This document shows positions 26,527-34,804 of a stretch of 64,000 bases of DNA, in pieces (positions within the stretch are counted from its first letter, which is position 1; every line of letters starts with the position of its first letter). Source of the stretch: Halalkalicoccus sp. CGA53 (GTDB taxonomy: Archaea > Halobacteriota > Halobacteria > Halobacteriales > Halalkalicoccaceae). The translations under genes and the position numbers were made by a program. Where the stretch lies: positions 2,356,001-2,420,000 of the forward strand of contig NZ_CP144125.1 in NCBI RefSeq assembly GCF_036429475.1, in the 5' to 3' direction. The notes under the pieces were generated by a model. It was given only the letters and a program-made list of their open reading frames with translations, ran no database searches and was not told where the DNA came from.

Positions 26527-27504
26527 TCAGTCGTGACCGGAGACGCGAACCGGCTCGTACGGCTCCTCGAGGTACTCGATATCGCTCCCCGAGAGCGAGA
26601 TGTCGAGCGCCGCGACGGCCTGCTCCAGGTGCTCGACGCTCGTCGTCCCGACGATGGGCGCGTCGACCGCATCCTTCGAGAGCAGCCATGCGAGGCCGAT
26701 CTGTGCCATCGTCGCGTCCTCCTCCGCGGCGAGCTCCTCGACGCGCTCGTTGATCTCGCGACCGCCGCCCTCGCGGTACGGGTGTCGGTAGATGTGCTCT
26801 TCCGTGCTTCCACGCGTCGTGGCGTCGATCTCATCGTGTGGCCTGGCGAGATATCCTCGGGCGAGCGGGCTCCACGGGATCACGCCGATCCCCTCATCGC
26901 GACAGAGCGGCAGCATCTCGCGTTCTTCCTCGCGGTAGACGAGGTTGTAGTGGTTCTGCATCGAGACGAACCGTTCGAGGTCTAAGAGCCGGCTCGTCGC
27001 GAGCGCGTCGGCGAACTGGTAGGCCCACATCGAGCTCGCGCCGACGTATCTCACCGTCCCTCGCCTGACCGCGTCGTCGAGGGTGCCGAGCGTCTCCTCG
27101 ATCGGCGTCTCCTCGTCGTAGCGGTGGATCTGGTAGAGGTCGACCGTCTCCATGTCGAGTCTCTCGAGGCTGTTCTCGAGCTCCTGCTCGATCGCCTTCC
27201 GCGAGAGGCCGCGTGCGTTCGGGTTCCCCTCGTCCATCGGGTTGTAGACCTTCGTCGCGACGACCGGCCAGTCGCGGTCGTAGCCCGAGAGCGCCTCGCC
27301 GAGGATCCGTTCGGACTCCCCACGCGAGTACATGTTCGCGGTGTCGAAGAAGTTGATCCCGAGGTCGATCGCCCGCTCGACGAGTTCTCTCCCCTCCTCG
27401 TCTTCTAACACCCACTGGCGCCACTCCTTCGAGCCGAAGCTCATGCAGCCGAGACAGATCCGGCTCACGTTCAGCCCCGTCGATCCGAGGGTGGTGTACT
27501 CCAT
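26527..27504 (-). CDS. Aldo/keto reductase, YajO/Tas-like
   Basis: This 325-residue AKR starts E-Y-T-T-L-G-S-T-G and has Asp54 and Tyr59 (FFDTANMYSRGESE), the catalytic Lys in VVATKV and His in LYQIHRYD. The C-terminal NADPH-binding segment APIVGTTSVEHLEQ is present, so the protein should be active. It belongs to the larger 'voltage-gated K channel beta/YajO' branch, different from the shorter reductase at 17199. Start at 27504 rather than at the in-frame ATG eight codons earlier, because the family begins here. Confidence 0.86.
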   Translation of the reverse strand: MEYTTLGSTGLNVSRICLGCMSFGSKEWRQWVLEDEEGRELVERAIDLGINFFDTANMYSRGESERILGEALSGYDRDWPVVATKVYNPMDEGNPNARGLSRKAIEQELENSLERLDMETVDLYQIHRYDEETPIEETLGTLDDAVRRGTVRYVGASSMWAYQFADALATSRLLDLERFVSMQNHYNLVYREEEREMLPLCRDEGIGVIPWSPLARGYLARPHDEIDATTRGSTEEHIYRHPYREGGGREINERVEELAAEEDATMAQIGLAWLLSKDAVDAPIVGTTSVEHLEQAVAALDISLSGSDIEYLEEPYEPVRVSGHD

Positions 27505-27573
27505 GCACGGTGTGTGCGGGCGGTTCACAAAAGCGTACCCGAGGCGGCAGAACGGCGGGTTCGACCGAAGGGC

Positions 27574-27744
27574 TCAGTCGTCGAGCCCCGATGACGCGAC
27601 CGCGACGCCGACGATCCCGGTCCCGACGAACAGCGAGGAGAACGCGAGCACCCAGAACGTATTCGACTCCGGGATGACGACGTGCGCGCTGAGGCCGACG
27701 AGCGGGACTTGAACGCCTACGAGGACGAGCATCGTATCGTCCAT
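27574..27744 (-). CDS. 56-residue two-span membrane protein
   Basis: ATG at 27744 opens a short frame with two hydrophobic segments: residues 4-24 (MLVLVGVQVPLVGLSAHVV) and 29-50 (TFWVLAFSSLFVGTGIVGVAV). It ends S-S-G-L-D-D. The hydrophobic pattern and codon use indicate a real small gene. It has no recognised family and sits alone between the aldo/keto reductase and EamA genes on the same strand. Confidence 0.6.
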   Translation of the reverse strand: MDDTMLVLVGVQVPLVGLSAHVVIPESNTFWVLAFSSLFVGTGIVGVAVASSGLDD

Positions 27745-27813
27745 GCGAACGAGTTTCGGGGACTATTCATACCCTTTCTGGGACTCCAAACCGGGGAGCC
27801 GGGTTCGAACGAC

Positions 27814-28710
27814 TCACCCCGAGACCGAGACGACGATCGCACCGGCCACGACGACGCTCGCGGCGACCGCCAGATCCCAGGTGACCCGTTCGAGTCCACG
27901 CGGGAGGAAGGTATAGGAGAGGACGAGCACCGCGAGCGGTGAGACCTGGATGATCGGGACGACGACGACCACCGGGGCGATCTCGAGCGCGAGGAAGTAC
28001 GCCCCGAGGGCGAGCGTGCTGGCGACGCCGGCGGCGACGTACCACCGGAGGCTGGGACCGAGTAGGTCGGAGTCGGGCAACGACCGGGTGAGCGCGAGCG
28101 CGAGGAGAAATCCTACGGAAGCGGCCGTGACCTTGATCGCGAAGCCGGCGAGCACGGGCGTCCCGTCGGCGAGTCCCCAGGAGATGAACACCGGTTCGAT
28201 CGCGAAGAAGACCGCCGCGCCGAGCGGGACCGCGAGCGAGAGGCCGACCTCTCGGAGCGGGACCTCCGCTTCCTCGCTCGCCGTCTCCCAGGAGATGTAG
28301 GCGACGCCCGCGACGATCAGGACGATACCGAGGGCGTGGACGAGGGTTAGCGCCTCTCCCAGGAAGGCGACGGCGAGGACGGTCGAGAAGAGCGCGGTCG
28401 AGGCGACGACCGGTGCCGATCGACTGGCTCCGATCGTCTCGACCGCCCGGAACTGACAGAGCCGGCCGAACAGCGAGCCGGCCAGACCGGCACCGACGAA
28501 CGCGCCGACGGCTTCGAGGCTCGTCACCTCCGCGGGCGAGGAGAACACCACCGCGAGGGGGACGACGATGAGGACGTTACAGATCAGCGCGACCGTCACG
28601 GCGTCGAGCGTGGAGCCGTCGGTCGTCGCGAGCCTGACGAAGACGTACTGGGCGGCCCAGGCGAGCGCCGCGACGAGCGCGAGTCCGGCACCGAGGAGGG
28701 CGTCGACCAT
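27814..28710 (-). CDS. EamA/DMT family transporter
   Basis: The 298-residue protein has ten predicted membrane helices in two EamA repeats, starting with LVAALAWAAQYVFVRLA. The second repeat contains a W-G-L-A-D motif. DMT proteins export or import small metabolites (amino acids, nucleosides, sugars) across the cytoplasmic membrane; the substrate is not readable. The next gene on this strand starts only 3 bp before its ATG, so the CopD-like gene and this one are likely co-transcribed. Confidence 0.85.
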   Translation of the reverse strand: MVDALLGAGLALVAALAWAAQYVFVRLATTDGSTLDAVTVALICNVLIVVPLAVVFSSPAEVTSLEAVGAFVGAGLAGSLFGRLCQFRAVETIGASRSAPVVASTALFSTVLAVAFLGEALTLVHALGIVLIVAGVAYISWETASEEAEVPLREVGLSLAVPLGAAVFFAIEPVFISWGLADGTPVLAGFAIKVTAASVGFLLALALTRSLPDSDLLGPSLRWYVAAGVASTLALGAYFLALEIAPVVVVVPIIQVSPLAVLVLSYTFLPRGLERVTWDLAVAASVVVAGAIVVSVSG

Positions 28711-28713
28711 CGC

Positions 28714-29169
28714 TCAGAACGAGAGCGGGCTGGTGATGAGCGCGGCGTTGACGAACAGGAGCACGCCGACGGCCGACGCCGCGAGGAAGAAGGGCCGCGC
28801 TCGCGCGGCGGGCTCTCTGACCTTTCGCTCGGCCAGCCCGCGGGCGAGCCTGGCCGACCCGACCTCGACGAGCGCCGCGAGGACGAACCAGAGCGCGACC
28901 ATCGCGAGGACGAGGTGGCCGCGGGTCGAACCGAACAGGGTTTCGGTCGTGTAGCCCGTCCCCGCGAGGTGGCCGCCGGTGACGAGTAGGACGAGTACGC
29001 TCGCCCGGGAGACGGTCTTCAGCCGGGAGACGACCGATTCGAGGGGGGCGGCGTTGAACTCACCTCTCCGAGCGAACGGGAGGACGCCGAGGGTGACGAA
29101 GAACACGCTGCCGACCCAGAGGGCGGCGAACAGCAGGTGGAGCGCGTTCATCGCGGTGTGGATCGCCAT
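28714..29169 (-). CDS. CopD-like membrane protein
   Basis: The 151-residue protein has four membrane helices and the CopD/DUF2269-like start (MNALHLLFAALWVGSVFFVTLGVLPFARRGE), where a conserved His and Trp lie in the first helix. CopD proteins have been linked to copper uptake, but the small haloarchaeal members are uncharacterised. It is sandwiched between the small membrane protein upstream (24 bp) and the EamA gene (3 bp), all on the minus strand, so it may be the middle of an operon. Confidence 0.7.
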   Translation of the reverse strand: MAIHTAMNALHLLFAALWVGSVFFVTLGVLPFARRGEFNAAPLESVVSRLKTVSRASVLVLLVTGGHLAGTGYTTETLFGSTRGHLVLAMVALWFVLAALVEVGSARLARGLAERKVREPAARARPFFLAASAVGVLLFVNAALITSPLSF

Positions 29170-29193
29170 ACCCGCACGTTCGACGGCGCCGTA

Positions 29194-29475
29194 TCAGCCC
29201 TTGCGGTTTCGCTCCGATCGTTCGGCCCCCCCGTCAGCGTCGCTCACCCGGGAGTCGACCGAGGCGAGCAGGATCAGGTAGAAGACGAGCGCGCCGACCG
29301 CGAGCGCGTAGAACGCGGTCTCCGGATAGCTCCGTCTCGCGAACAGCCAGGCGAGCAGCGCGGTCCAGGCGAGCACGACGAGGCCGTTTCTCGCGAGCGC
29401 CGCGGGCGAGCGCTCGATCCGAACCTCGCGAGGGTCGAACCGCGAGCGTTCGATCCGGTCGGGAGGGTCGGCCAT
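29194..29475 (-). CDS. Small two-helix membrane protein after the TRAP operon
   Basis: The 93-residue protein has a polar basic N-terminus, two hydrophobic helices (about 30-47 with LVVLAWTALLAWLFA and 54-72 with FYALAVGALVFYLILLA), and a charged tail. The TRAP permease gene ends 48 bp upstream on the same strand, so this may be an accessory gene of the transporter operon. No family recognised. Confidence 0.65.
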   Translation of the reverse strand: MADPPDRIERSRFDPREVRIERSPAALARNGLVVLAWTALLAWLFARRSYPETAFYALAVGALVFYLILLASVDSRVSDADGGAERSERNRKG

Positions 29476-29523
29476 GTCGCTCCTCCGCGTCGACGGGTGC
29501 TAAACTCGACGGGTTTCGACCGA

Positions 29524-32244
29524 TCAGCGGGTCGCGCTGGCACCCGTCGGCTGCGGCTCCGCCTCGTCCGTTCCCCGGCGGTTGACGACGAGGAGCGCGA
29601 CCAGCAACACGAGTCCGAGTGCGCGCAGACCGAGGTCGAACATCGGCTGGTCGAGGATCAGCCAGACGCCGGCCCACCGGCCGATCCCCTGCGCCGAGAG
29701 CAGGAAGAGCGCGGGCGCCATCATCGCCACCGAGGAGATCCCGAACAGCACGCGCTGGGGCGTGCTCACCTCGTCCTGGTAGTAGCCGATGATCGCGACG
29801 CCCATCGCGTAGACGCCGACGAACATCCCGACGATCGGGATGGCGACCTCCGGAACGAAAAAGCCGACGTCGGCGACGTCGGCGGCGGTGATGATCCGGT
29901 AGCCCTCCTCGTCGGGACGGAGCAGCAGGATCCCTGGCGAGAAGACGAACGCGAACGGGACGAGGATCTTGTTCAGCGAGAGCATGAACGCGATGATCGC
30001 GGTGGCGAACTCGTCGGCCTTCGCGACGCCCGCGGCGGCGAACGCGGCGACCGCGACCGGCGGGGTGACGTCGGCCATCAGCCCGAAGTAGAGGATGAAC
30101 AGGTGCGCCGCCAGGATGGCGATGCCGAACTCGGCGATCGGCCCGCCGAGCATCGCGACGAGGATGATGTACATGACGGTGGTCGGCATCCCCATCCCGA
30201 GGATCACCGCCGAGATCCCGGTGAGCAGCAACAGGACGATGAACGAGCCCCCGCTCACCGCCTCGATCAGGGCCGCGAGGTTCGGACCCAGCCCGCTGAC
30301 GGCGATCACGCCCGGGATGACGCCCGCCGCGGCGACGGCGATCACGACGGTGGTCGCGGTTCGCGCCCCCGAGTCCATCGATCGGAGGACGAACGTGAGG
30401 AAGGTCCCGGGTTTGGTGGTGGCGAACGACCGTCCCGTGAGCTCGTTCGCGCGGTCTGCGGTCTCGCCGACGGAGGGATCGAGTTCGAGCAGCGGCGCGT
30501 CGCCCCGGGGACGGGCGGCGACGAACAGCAGGCTCACGATCAACACCACCACGTCGAGCGTTCCCAACGAGGCTCGGATCCCCTCCGCGAACGAGAGCGT
30601 CTCGCCGGCGGCCCCCGAGACGACGCCCGCGAGGCTCACACCCGCGGTGGCGAACGCCGCGGTGTTCGCGAGGAAGACGGCGAGGATGGCGCCGATGAGC
30701 GGCACTCTCGTCCGCTCCTCGTAGGCGGCGATGAACGCGATCAGCGCGACGACGGCGACGATGGTGAGCCAGCCGGCGCGGCCGACCGAGAGCCGGGCGA
30801 TCACGAGGTAGTAGAGCAACAGGAGGACGGGAACGAGGTAGAACCAGCCCACCGTCAGGTAGCCCGGTATCGACCCGAGTTCGCTCCGGTCGATCCCGCC
30901 GATCTCCTGTCGTCCAGCTTCGAGGTGGACCATCACCCACATCCCGACGAAGAAGGCGATCGCGGGGAGCGTCGCCGCGATGATCACCTCGCGGAACGGG
31001 GTGCCGGTGTACTCGACGATCAGGAACGCCGCCGCGCCCATCACGGGCGGGAGGATCTGGCCGCCGGAGGAGGTCGAGGACTCGACCGCACCCGAGAACT
31101 CCGGCGAGTAGCCAGAGCGCTTCATCAGCGGGATGGTGAACGCGCCGGTGGTGACGGTGTTCGCCACCGACGAGCCCGAGAGCATCCCCATGAACCCCGA
31201 GGAGACGACGCTCGCCTTCGCGGGGCCGCCACGGCGGGTGCCGGTCAGCGAGTAGGCGAGGTCGATGAACCACTTGCCCGCGCCGCTCATCTCGAGGAAC
31301 GCCCCGAAGAGGATGAAGATGTAGATGAAGCGGACCGAGACCGTCACCGGGATGCCGAAGACGCCCTGGTCGGTGTACCAGAGCGCGCTGATGATGCTCG
31401 CCCAGGTGAGGTTTGGGATCGCGAGCGAGCCGATCACGGCGATATCGGTCGGGAGCAGGTAGCCGAAGCGGGCGTAGGCGACGAACAGCCCGACGAGGAT
31501 CATCAGAAAGAGGCTCAGCACCCGTCGGGTCGCCTCCATCACGAGCAGGATCCCCACCGCGCCGAGGAGGAAGGCGTAGGAGACCTGATCGAGCGGGATC
31601 CCGACGGCGACCAGGATCGAGACCGGCAGCTCGAGCAGCGGGTAGACCTCGTCGATCGACCGGCCGGCGGCGAGCCCCCGTGCGCGCATCGCCCGGATCT
31701 CGTCGAACTCCCGGATCATGTAGAGCGGGATCAGCAGCGAGAGCCCGATCATGCCGACGTCGACGGGCGTGATCCGGTCGCGTCCGGGGTCGAGGGCGGC
31801 CCAACGGACGCCGCCCTGTATTCGGGTGAGCCCGGCCGCGAGCGGGCTCCCGGCACCGACGCGCTCGCGCGCGGCGGGGACGATCCGGGCACCGCGGCGC
31901 GAGAGCGGTCCCTCGCCGGTCGTCGAGGGAAAGAGCAGAAAGGAGAGCACCAGCGCGAACGTGACGTGGATGGCGTTCACCTGGAGCTGCTGGAGACTGG
32001 TGATCGTGTACTGGATGTCGGTGAGCGGCACCGCGAGGTAGAAGGTGTAGCTCCTTGCGGCGATCCACATCTGGAACGCCGAGAAGGTGATGCCGATCAG
32101 CGCGACCAGCAGGACGACCGGCCCCGTGAGCGTACGCCGTTTCTCGACCTCCTGGAGCAGCCGTTCCTGTTCCTCTTCGGTCAGTACGTCCTCGGGGTCG
32201 GCGCTCGCTGCGATGTCCGGCGTGTCGGTGTGATCAGACGACAT
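29524..32244 (-). CDS. TRAP transporter permease, fused small and large subunits (TAXI type)
   Basis: The 906-residue protein combines the DctQ-like four-helix part and the DctM-like part (about 17 helices in all), as in TAXI-associated TRAP permeases. Visible blocks are the PVVLLVALIGITFSAFQMW first helix, FGSTA-like GMLSGSSVANTVTTGAFTIPLMKRSGY, and GQILPPVMGAAAFLIVEY, which are signature loops of the DctM family. It imports organic acids or similar solutes, driven by an ion gradient, together with the binding protein at 32751. It overlaps the DUF1850 gene by 11 nt. The start M-S-S-D-H-T-D-T begins an acidic cytoplasmic leader. Confidence 0.9.
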   Translation of the reverse strand: MSSDHTDTPDIAASADPEDVLTEEEQERLLQEVEKRRTLTGPVVLLVALIGITFSAFQMWIAARSYTFYLAVPLTDIQYTITSLQQLQVNAIHVTFALVLSFLLFPSTTGEGPLSRRGARIVPAARERVGAGSPLAAGLTRIQGGVRWAALDPGRDRITPVDVGMIGLSLLIPLYMIREFDEIRAMRARGLAAGRSIDEVYPLLELPVSILVAVGIPLDQVSYAFLLGAVGILLVMEATRRVLSLFLMILVGLFVAYARFGYLLPTDIAVIGSLAIPNLTWASIISALWYTDQGVFGIPVTVSVRFIYIFILFGAFLEMSGAGKWFIDLAYSLTGTRRGGPAKASVVSSGFMGMLSGSSVANTVTTGAFTIPLMKRSGYSPEFSGAVESSTSSGGQILPPVMGAAAFLIVEYTGTPFREVIIAATLPAIAFFVGMWVMVHLEAGRQEIGGIDRSELGSIPGYLTVGWFYLVPVLLLLYYLVIARLSVGRAGWLTIVAVVALIAFIAAYEERTRVPLIGAILAVFLANTAAFATAGVSLAGVVSGAAGETLSFAEGIRASLGTLDVVVLIVSLLFVAARPRGDAPLLELDPSVGETADRANELTGRSFATTKPGTFLTFVLRSMDSGARTATTVVIAVAAAGVIPGVIAVSGLGPNLAALIEAVSGGSFIVLLLLTGISAVILGMGMPTTVMYIILVAMLGGPIAEFGIAILAAHLFILYFGLMADVTPPVAVAAFAAAGVAKADEFATAIIAFMLSLNKILVPFAFVFSPGILLLRPDEEGYRIITAADVADVGFFVPEVAIPIVGMFVGVYAMGVAIIGYYQDEVSTPQRVLFGISSVAMMAPALFLLSAQGIGRWAGVWLILDQPMFDLGLRALGLVLLVALLVVNRRGTDEAEPQPTGASATR

Positions 32245-32737
32245 GGGTGGCTTGGAGAGGGAGGGCTCCGAGGCGGGGTTCGACCGAGATCCGGACGCTC
32301 TCACCGTCGGCGAGTTCGACCAGGTCGACGGTCTCCTCGCCGACGGTCAGGGTGTGGCCCGCGATCGGTCCCGGCGAGAGGTGGACGGCCTCGTGGCTTC
32401 CCTCGGGGTAGGTGACGTAGCGGCCGTCGTCGGCGCGTTCGACGGCGGCGTCCGATGGCAGGCCTGCGCCGTAGGAGTCGAAGAGCATCCGCGTCGGCGA
32501 GAGCGTGGTCCCCGAGACCGCGTACTCCTCCGTCACGAGGGTCTTCTCGACGCTGTGGGTGTACTCGACGGTTACGAGCGTCCCGTCCGAGACGGGTGTG
32601 GAGTAGAGGACCGTCCCCTCCCCATCGGTGATCGTGAGCACGTTTCCGGCCCCGACCGCGCCGGCGGTCGCCACACAGACGACGAGCGCGACGGCTACGA
32701 CGGAAAGCGAGCCGACGTGATCGGGGAGAGGTGCCAC
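32234..32737 (-). CDS. DUF1850 domain protein (TRAP-associated)
   Basis: The 167-residue protein has an N-terminal hydrophobic segment (LSVVAVALVVCVATAGAVGA) and then an extracellular beta domain with VEYTHSVEKTLVTEEY, the DUF1850 hallmark, followed by FDSYGAGLPSDA. DUF1850 genes sit between TAXI solute-binding proteins and fused TRAP permeases in many genomes, exactly as here, so a role in the same uptake system is inferred. A GTG at 32737, 13 bp after the TAXI stop, is preferred over an earlier GTG that would overlap the TAXI gene. Confidence 0.78.
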   Translation of the reverse strand: MAPLPDHVGSLSVVAVALVVCVATAGAVGAGNVLTITDGEGTVLYSTPVSDGTLVTVEYTHSVEKTLVTEEYAVSGTTLSPTRMLFDSYGAGLPSDAAVERADDGRYVTYPEGSHEAVHLSPGPIAGHTLTVGEETVDLVELADGESVRISVEPRLGALPLQATHVV

Positions 32738-32750
32738 GGCTGTGCGGGCC

Positions 32751-33833
32751 CTAGCTGAAGTAGGCTTCCGCACCGGGGTGGAGTTCGACCGACATCCCGT
32801 CCTGTGCGGTGTCGACGTCGATGAAGTCGGCCTTGATCGAGAAGTCGTCGACGTTGTCGAAGATCGCCGCCGTGACCTCCTCGACGATCCCCTCGTCCAA
32901 ATCCTCCCGGGTCGCGATCATCGCCTGGACCGAGACCGTGTCGACGTCGTCGTCGACGCCGTCGTAGGTGCCGCCGGGGATCGTGTCCTCGGCGAACCAC
33001 TCGGCACCGTCGAGGATCTCCTCGCGCGTCTCCGCGTCGATGTTCAGGATCGCGATGTCGACGGTCTGGGAGAGGTCCTCGACCGCGCCGACCGGCCAGC
33101 CGCCGACGATGAACGCCGCGTCGACGTCGCCGTCCCTGAGCTGGTCGGCTGCGGTGCCGAAGCCGGTGTTCTGTTCCGAGAAGTCGTCGGTGGTGAGCCC
33201 GACCGTCTCGAGGATCTGCAGGGCGTTGACCTGCGTCCCGCTGCCGAGGTCGCCGGTGTTCACGGGTCGGCCCTCCAAGTCCTCCAGGCTCTCGACCTCC
33301 GCCTCTGGGCGGGTGATGATGTGGATCGTCTCGGGGTAGAGCGTCGCGACCCCGCGGATCGACTCGATCGGGTCGCCCTCGAACTCCTCGAGACCCGTGC
33401 CGTTGAACGCGAAGTAGGCGACGTCGTTCTGGATCAGCGCGAAGTCCGCCGAGCCGTCGTCGAGGCTGCCGACGTTCTCGACCGAGGCCCCCGTCGCCTG
33501 CACCTGCAGGACGTGTGGGGTGTGCTCCTCGACGATGCTCTTCATCTCGCCCGAGAGCGGGTAGTAGGTACCTTCGGTGCCGCCCGCGTGCCAGGCGAGG
33601 CGCTCGCCACCCTCCTCGGGTTCGGCGTCGTCGTCGAGGTCTTCCCCGTCGTCGTCGGGTTCGGCGTCGTCGTCGGGCTCCTCGCCGTCGTCGTCCGGGT
33701 CCGCCGCGTCCTCGTCGTCGTCGTCCTCCGGCTCCTCGCCGACACAGCCGGCGAGCGTGAGCGCGCCGACCCCCCCGATCGTTCCGAGGAGTGCTCGACG
33801 GGTGCGCGGCTGCGTGTGGTACGTTCGTCGCAT
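32751..33833 (-). CDS. TAXI family TRAP solute-binding lipoprotein
   Basis: The 360-residue precursor has a Tat lipoprotein signal (R12-R13, LAGC with Cys30) and an acidic linker of about 50 residues, then a TAXI-type periplasmic-binding fold: WHAGGTEGTYYPLSGEM, then FALIQNDVAYFAFNGTG and TGDLGSGTQVNALQILE. It should capture the solute outside the cell and deliver it to the fused permease. It is the first gene of the operon, with a clear TATA box at 33859. Natural ligands of TAXI proteins include glutamate and other dicarboxylates; here it is unknown. Confidence 0.9.
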   Translation of the reverse strand: MRRTYHTQPRTRRALLGTIGGVGALTLAGCVGEEPEDDDDEDAADPDDDGEEPDDDAEPDDDGEDLDDDAEPEEGGERLAWHAGGTEGTYYPLSGEMKSIVEEHTPHVLQVQATGASVENVGSLDDGSADFALIQNDVAYFAFNGTGLEEFEGDPIESIRGVATLYPETIHIITRPEAEVESLEDLEGRPVNTGDLGSGTQVNALQILETVGLTTDDFSEQNTGFGTAADQLRDGDVDAAFIVGGWPVGAVEDLSQTVDIAILNIDAETREEILDGAEWFAEDTIPGGTYDGVDDDVDTVSVQAMIATREDLDEGIVEEVTAAIFDNVDDFSIKADFIDVDTAQDGMSVELHPGAEAYFS

Positions 33834-33858
33834 GACGCTGACAAACACGCTTCGGGGT

Positions 33859-33866
33859 CATATATG
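33859..33866 (-). promoter_or_regulatory. TATA box of the TRAP operon
   Basis: CATATATG, a palindrome read the same on both strands, is centred about 29 bp before the ATG at 33833. The transcript should be leaderless and cover the TAXI, DUF1850 and permease genes. Confidence 0.55.
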
Positions 33867-33982
33867 GGTATCGGAAACCTGTCACAGGTCCCGTGAGGTC
33901 TCTCTCGGCCGCTCGGACCTCCAGTGGCCCCGTTTTCCGCCCGGCCGCTGGGTTTAGGTCGGCGGGGCGATAACAGCGCTCG

Positions 33983-34345
33983 ATGAGCGACGACCCCGCG
34001 TTCGACGCGCCGACCCGTCCGGAGCGCGTGCTCGACGACGGAGGCGTCGAGTACGCCGGGAGGGTAGTCTACACGCTCTCGCCGGAGGACGGCCCCGTCG
34101 AGCGGTGGGTCGAGGACGTGCTCGACGCCGAGCGGTACACCGCCGGGGACTGGTTCGACCTCCCGCTCCCGGTCTACCTCGTCTGCGACCACGAGGTCGG
34201 AAGCCTCTTCCGGGTCGTCGTCGCCGCCGATTCCGTGCAGCTCCAGCTGCTCCCCGACACCGACGAGCGGGCGCTCTCGGCGTTCTTCGACCGGCTCCGC
34301 TCGGAGAGCGACGTTGAGTGGACCGTCTGCTGTGAGACGGACTAG
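33983..34345 (+). CDS. Haloarchaeal protein of unknown function
   Basis: The 120-residue acidic protein is alpha/beta with no signal peptide or membrane helix. It starts M-S-D-D-P-A-F-D-A-P-T-R-P and contains strands VVYTLSPEDG and VYLVCDHEVGSLFRVVVAA, a pattern typical of conserved haloarchaeal proteins. It is divergent from the TRAP operon with 149 bp between. The intergenic region contains the TRAP TATA box; no clear TATA for this gene was identified. Function unknown. Confidence 0.65.
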   Translation: MSDDPAFDAPTRPERVLDDGGVEYAGRVVYTLSPEDGPVERWVEDVLDAERYTAGDWFDLPLPVYLVCDHEVGSLFRVVVAADSVQLQLLPDTDERALSAFFDRLRSESDVEWTVCCETD

Positions 34346-34358
34346 AGCCGCTTCAGCC

Positions 34359-34601
34359 CTAAACTGCAAGGTTAATGCCACCCGCCCCACCCGGGAATCC
34401 GACGGATTCTGGTACATCAGCGAGATGCGGAACTCGCCACCCTCGTGAGGGTCGAAGCGATGTGCGTGGTCGCTTATCCTTCCGGTGCGAGTCACGATGG
34501 ACATCCGGATCGAGAAAGGCTCGATACTTCGCTTCGCGGGGCGCTTGGGCGACTCTCGTGACTTCCGTGCTCGCACCCTCGGTTGACGATTCCGTCGTCA
34601 T
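34359..34601 (-). pseudogene. Truncated, frameshifted AHSA1/SRPBCC family gene
   Basis: The ATG at 34601 begins M-T-T-E-S-S and the family N-terminus TEVTRVAQAPREAKYRAFLDPD, typical of the activator-of-Hsp90-ATPase-1-like (START/SRPBCC) family. After about 35 codons the frame is lost. A second frame resumes the family sequence as HRFDPHEGGEFRISLMYQNP, then truncates at about 34400, where the C-terminal half of the domain is missing. So it carries at least one frameshift and a 3' deletion. Base composition and codon use are less GC-biased than in neighbours. It is next to the PhnB-like gene, a pairing common in bacteria. Confidence 0.72.
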
Positions 34602-34612
34602 CAGACGCCCTC

Positions 34613-34804
34613 TCAAAACGACGTACCGTGCGTCTCGATCGCCTCGCGGGGTGTTTCGAGCGCGCTTGGATCGATCTCGTGTAGCTCCTCGACGTCCCTC
34701 TCGGGGAGGTCGGCTAGCTGGTCGAGCGTCGTGATGCTCGCACCGTCGAGCGCGTGGCCTGCAGAGGCGCCGAGTTCCTCGTCTGGATGGATGTTCCTTC
34801 CGAA
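34613..34804 (-). pseudogene. Helix-hairpin-helix (RNA polymerase alpha-CTD-like) protein remnant without start codon
   Basis: The frame continues directly after the TAG stop of the PhnB-like gene and ends with TGA at 34613. It reads DEELGASAGHALDGASITTLDQL, then LPERDVEELHEIDPSALETPREA and ends HGTSF. This is the pattern of small bacterial HhH proteins related to the alpha-CTD (compare 'LGAPARRALAGAGITTLEQL...LHGVGPKAL...GLSF' from memory). No ATG, GTG or TTG precedes the domain, although a Shine-Dalgarno-like GGAAGGA is present just before an ATC. It is either a gene that lost its start codon or a readthrough extension. Confidence 0.55.

Noticed and set aside
27790-27815. GGGTTCGAACGACTC, another T-loop-like sequence
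   Set aside because: No cloverleaf can be built around it, and it overlaps the end of the EamA gene.
29137-32415. A 1092-codon open frame on the plus strand opposite the TRAP permease
   Set aside because: It is the mirror of a GC-rich membrane-protein gene; composition is extremely Asp/Arg/Glu-biased without domains, while the minus strand shows a clear TRAP family protein.
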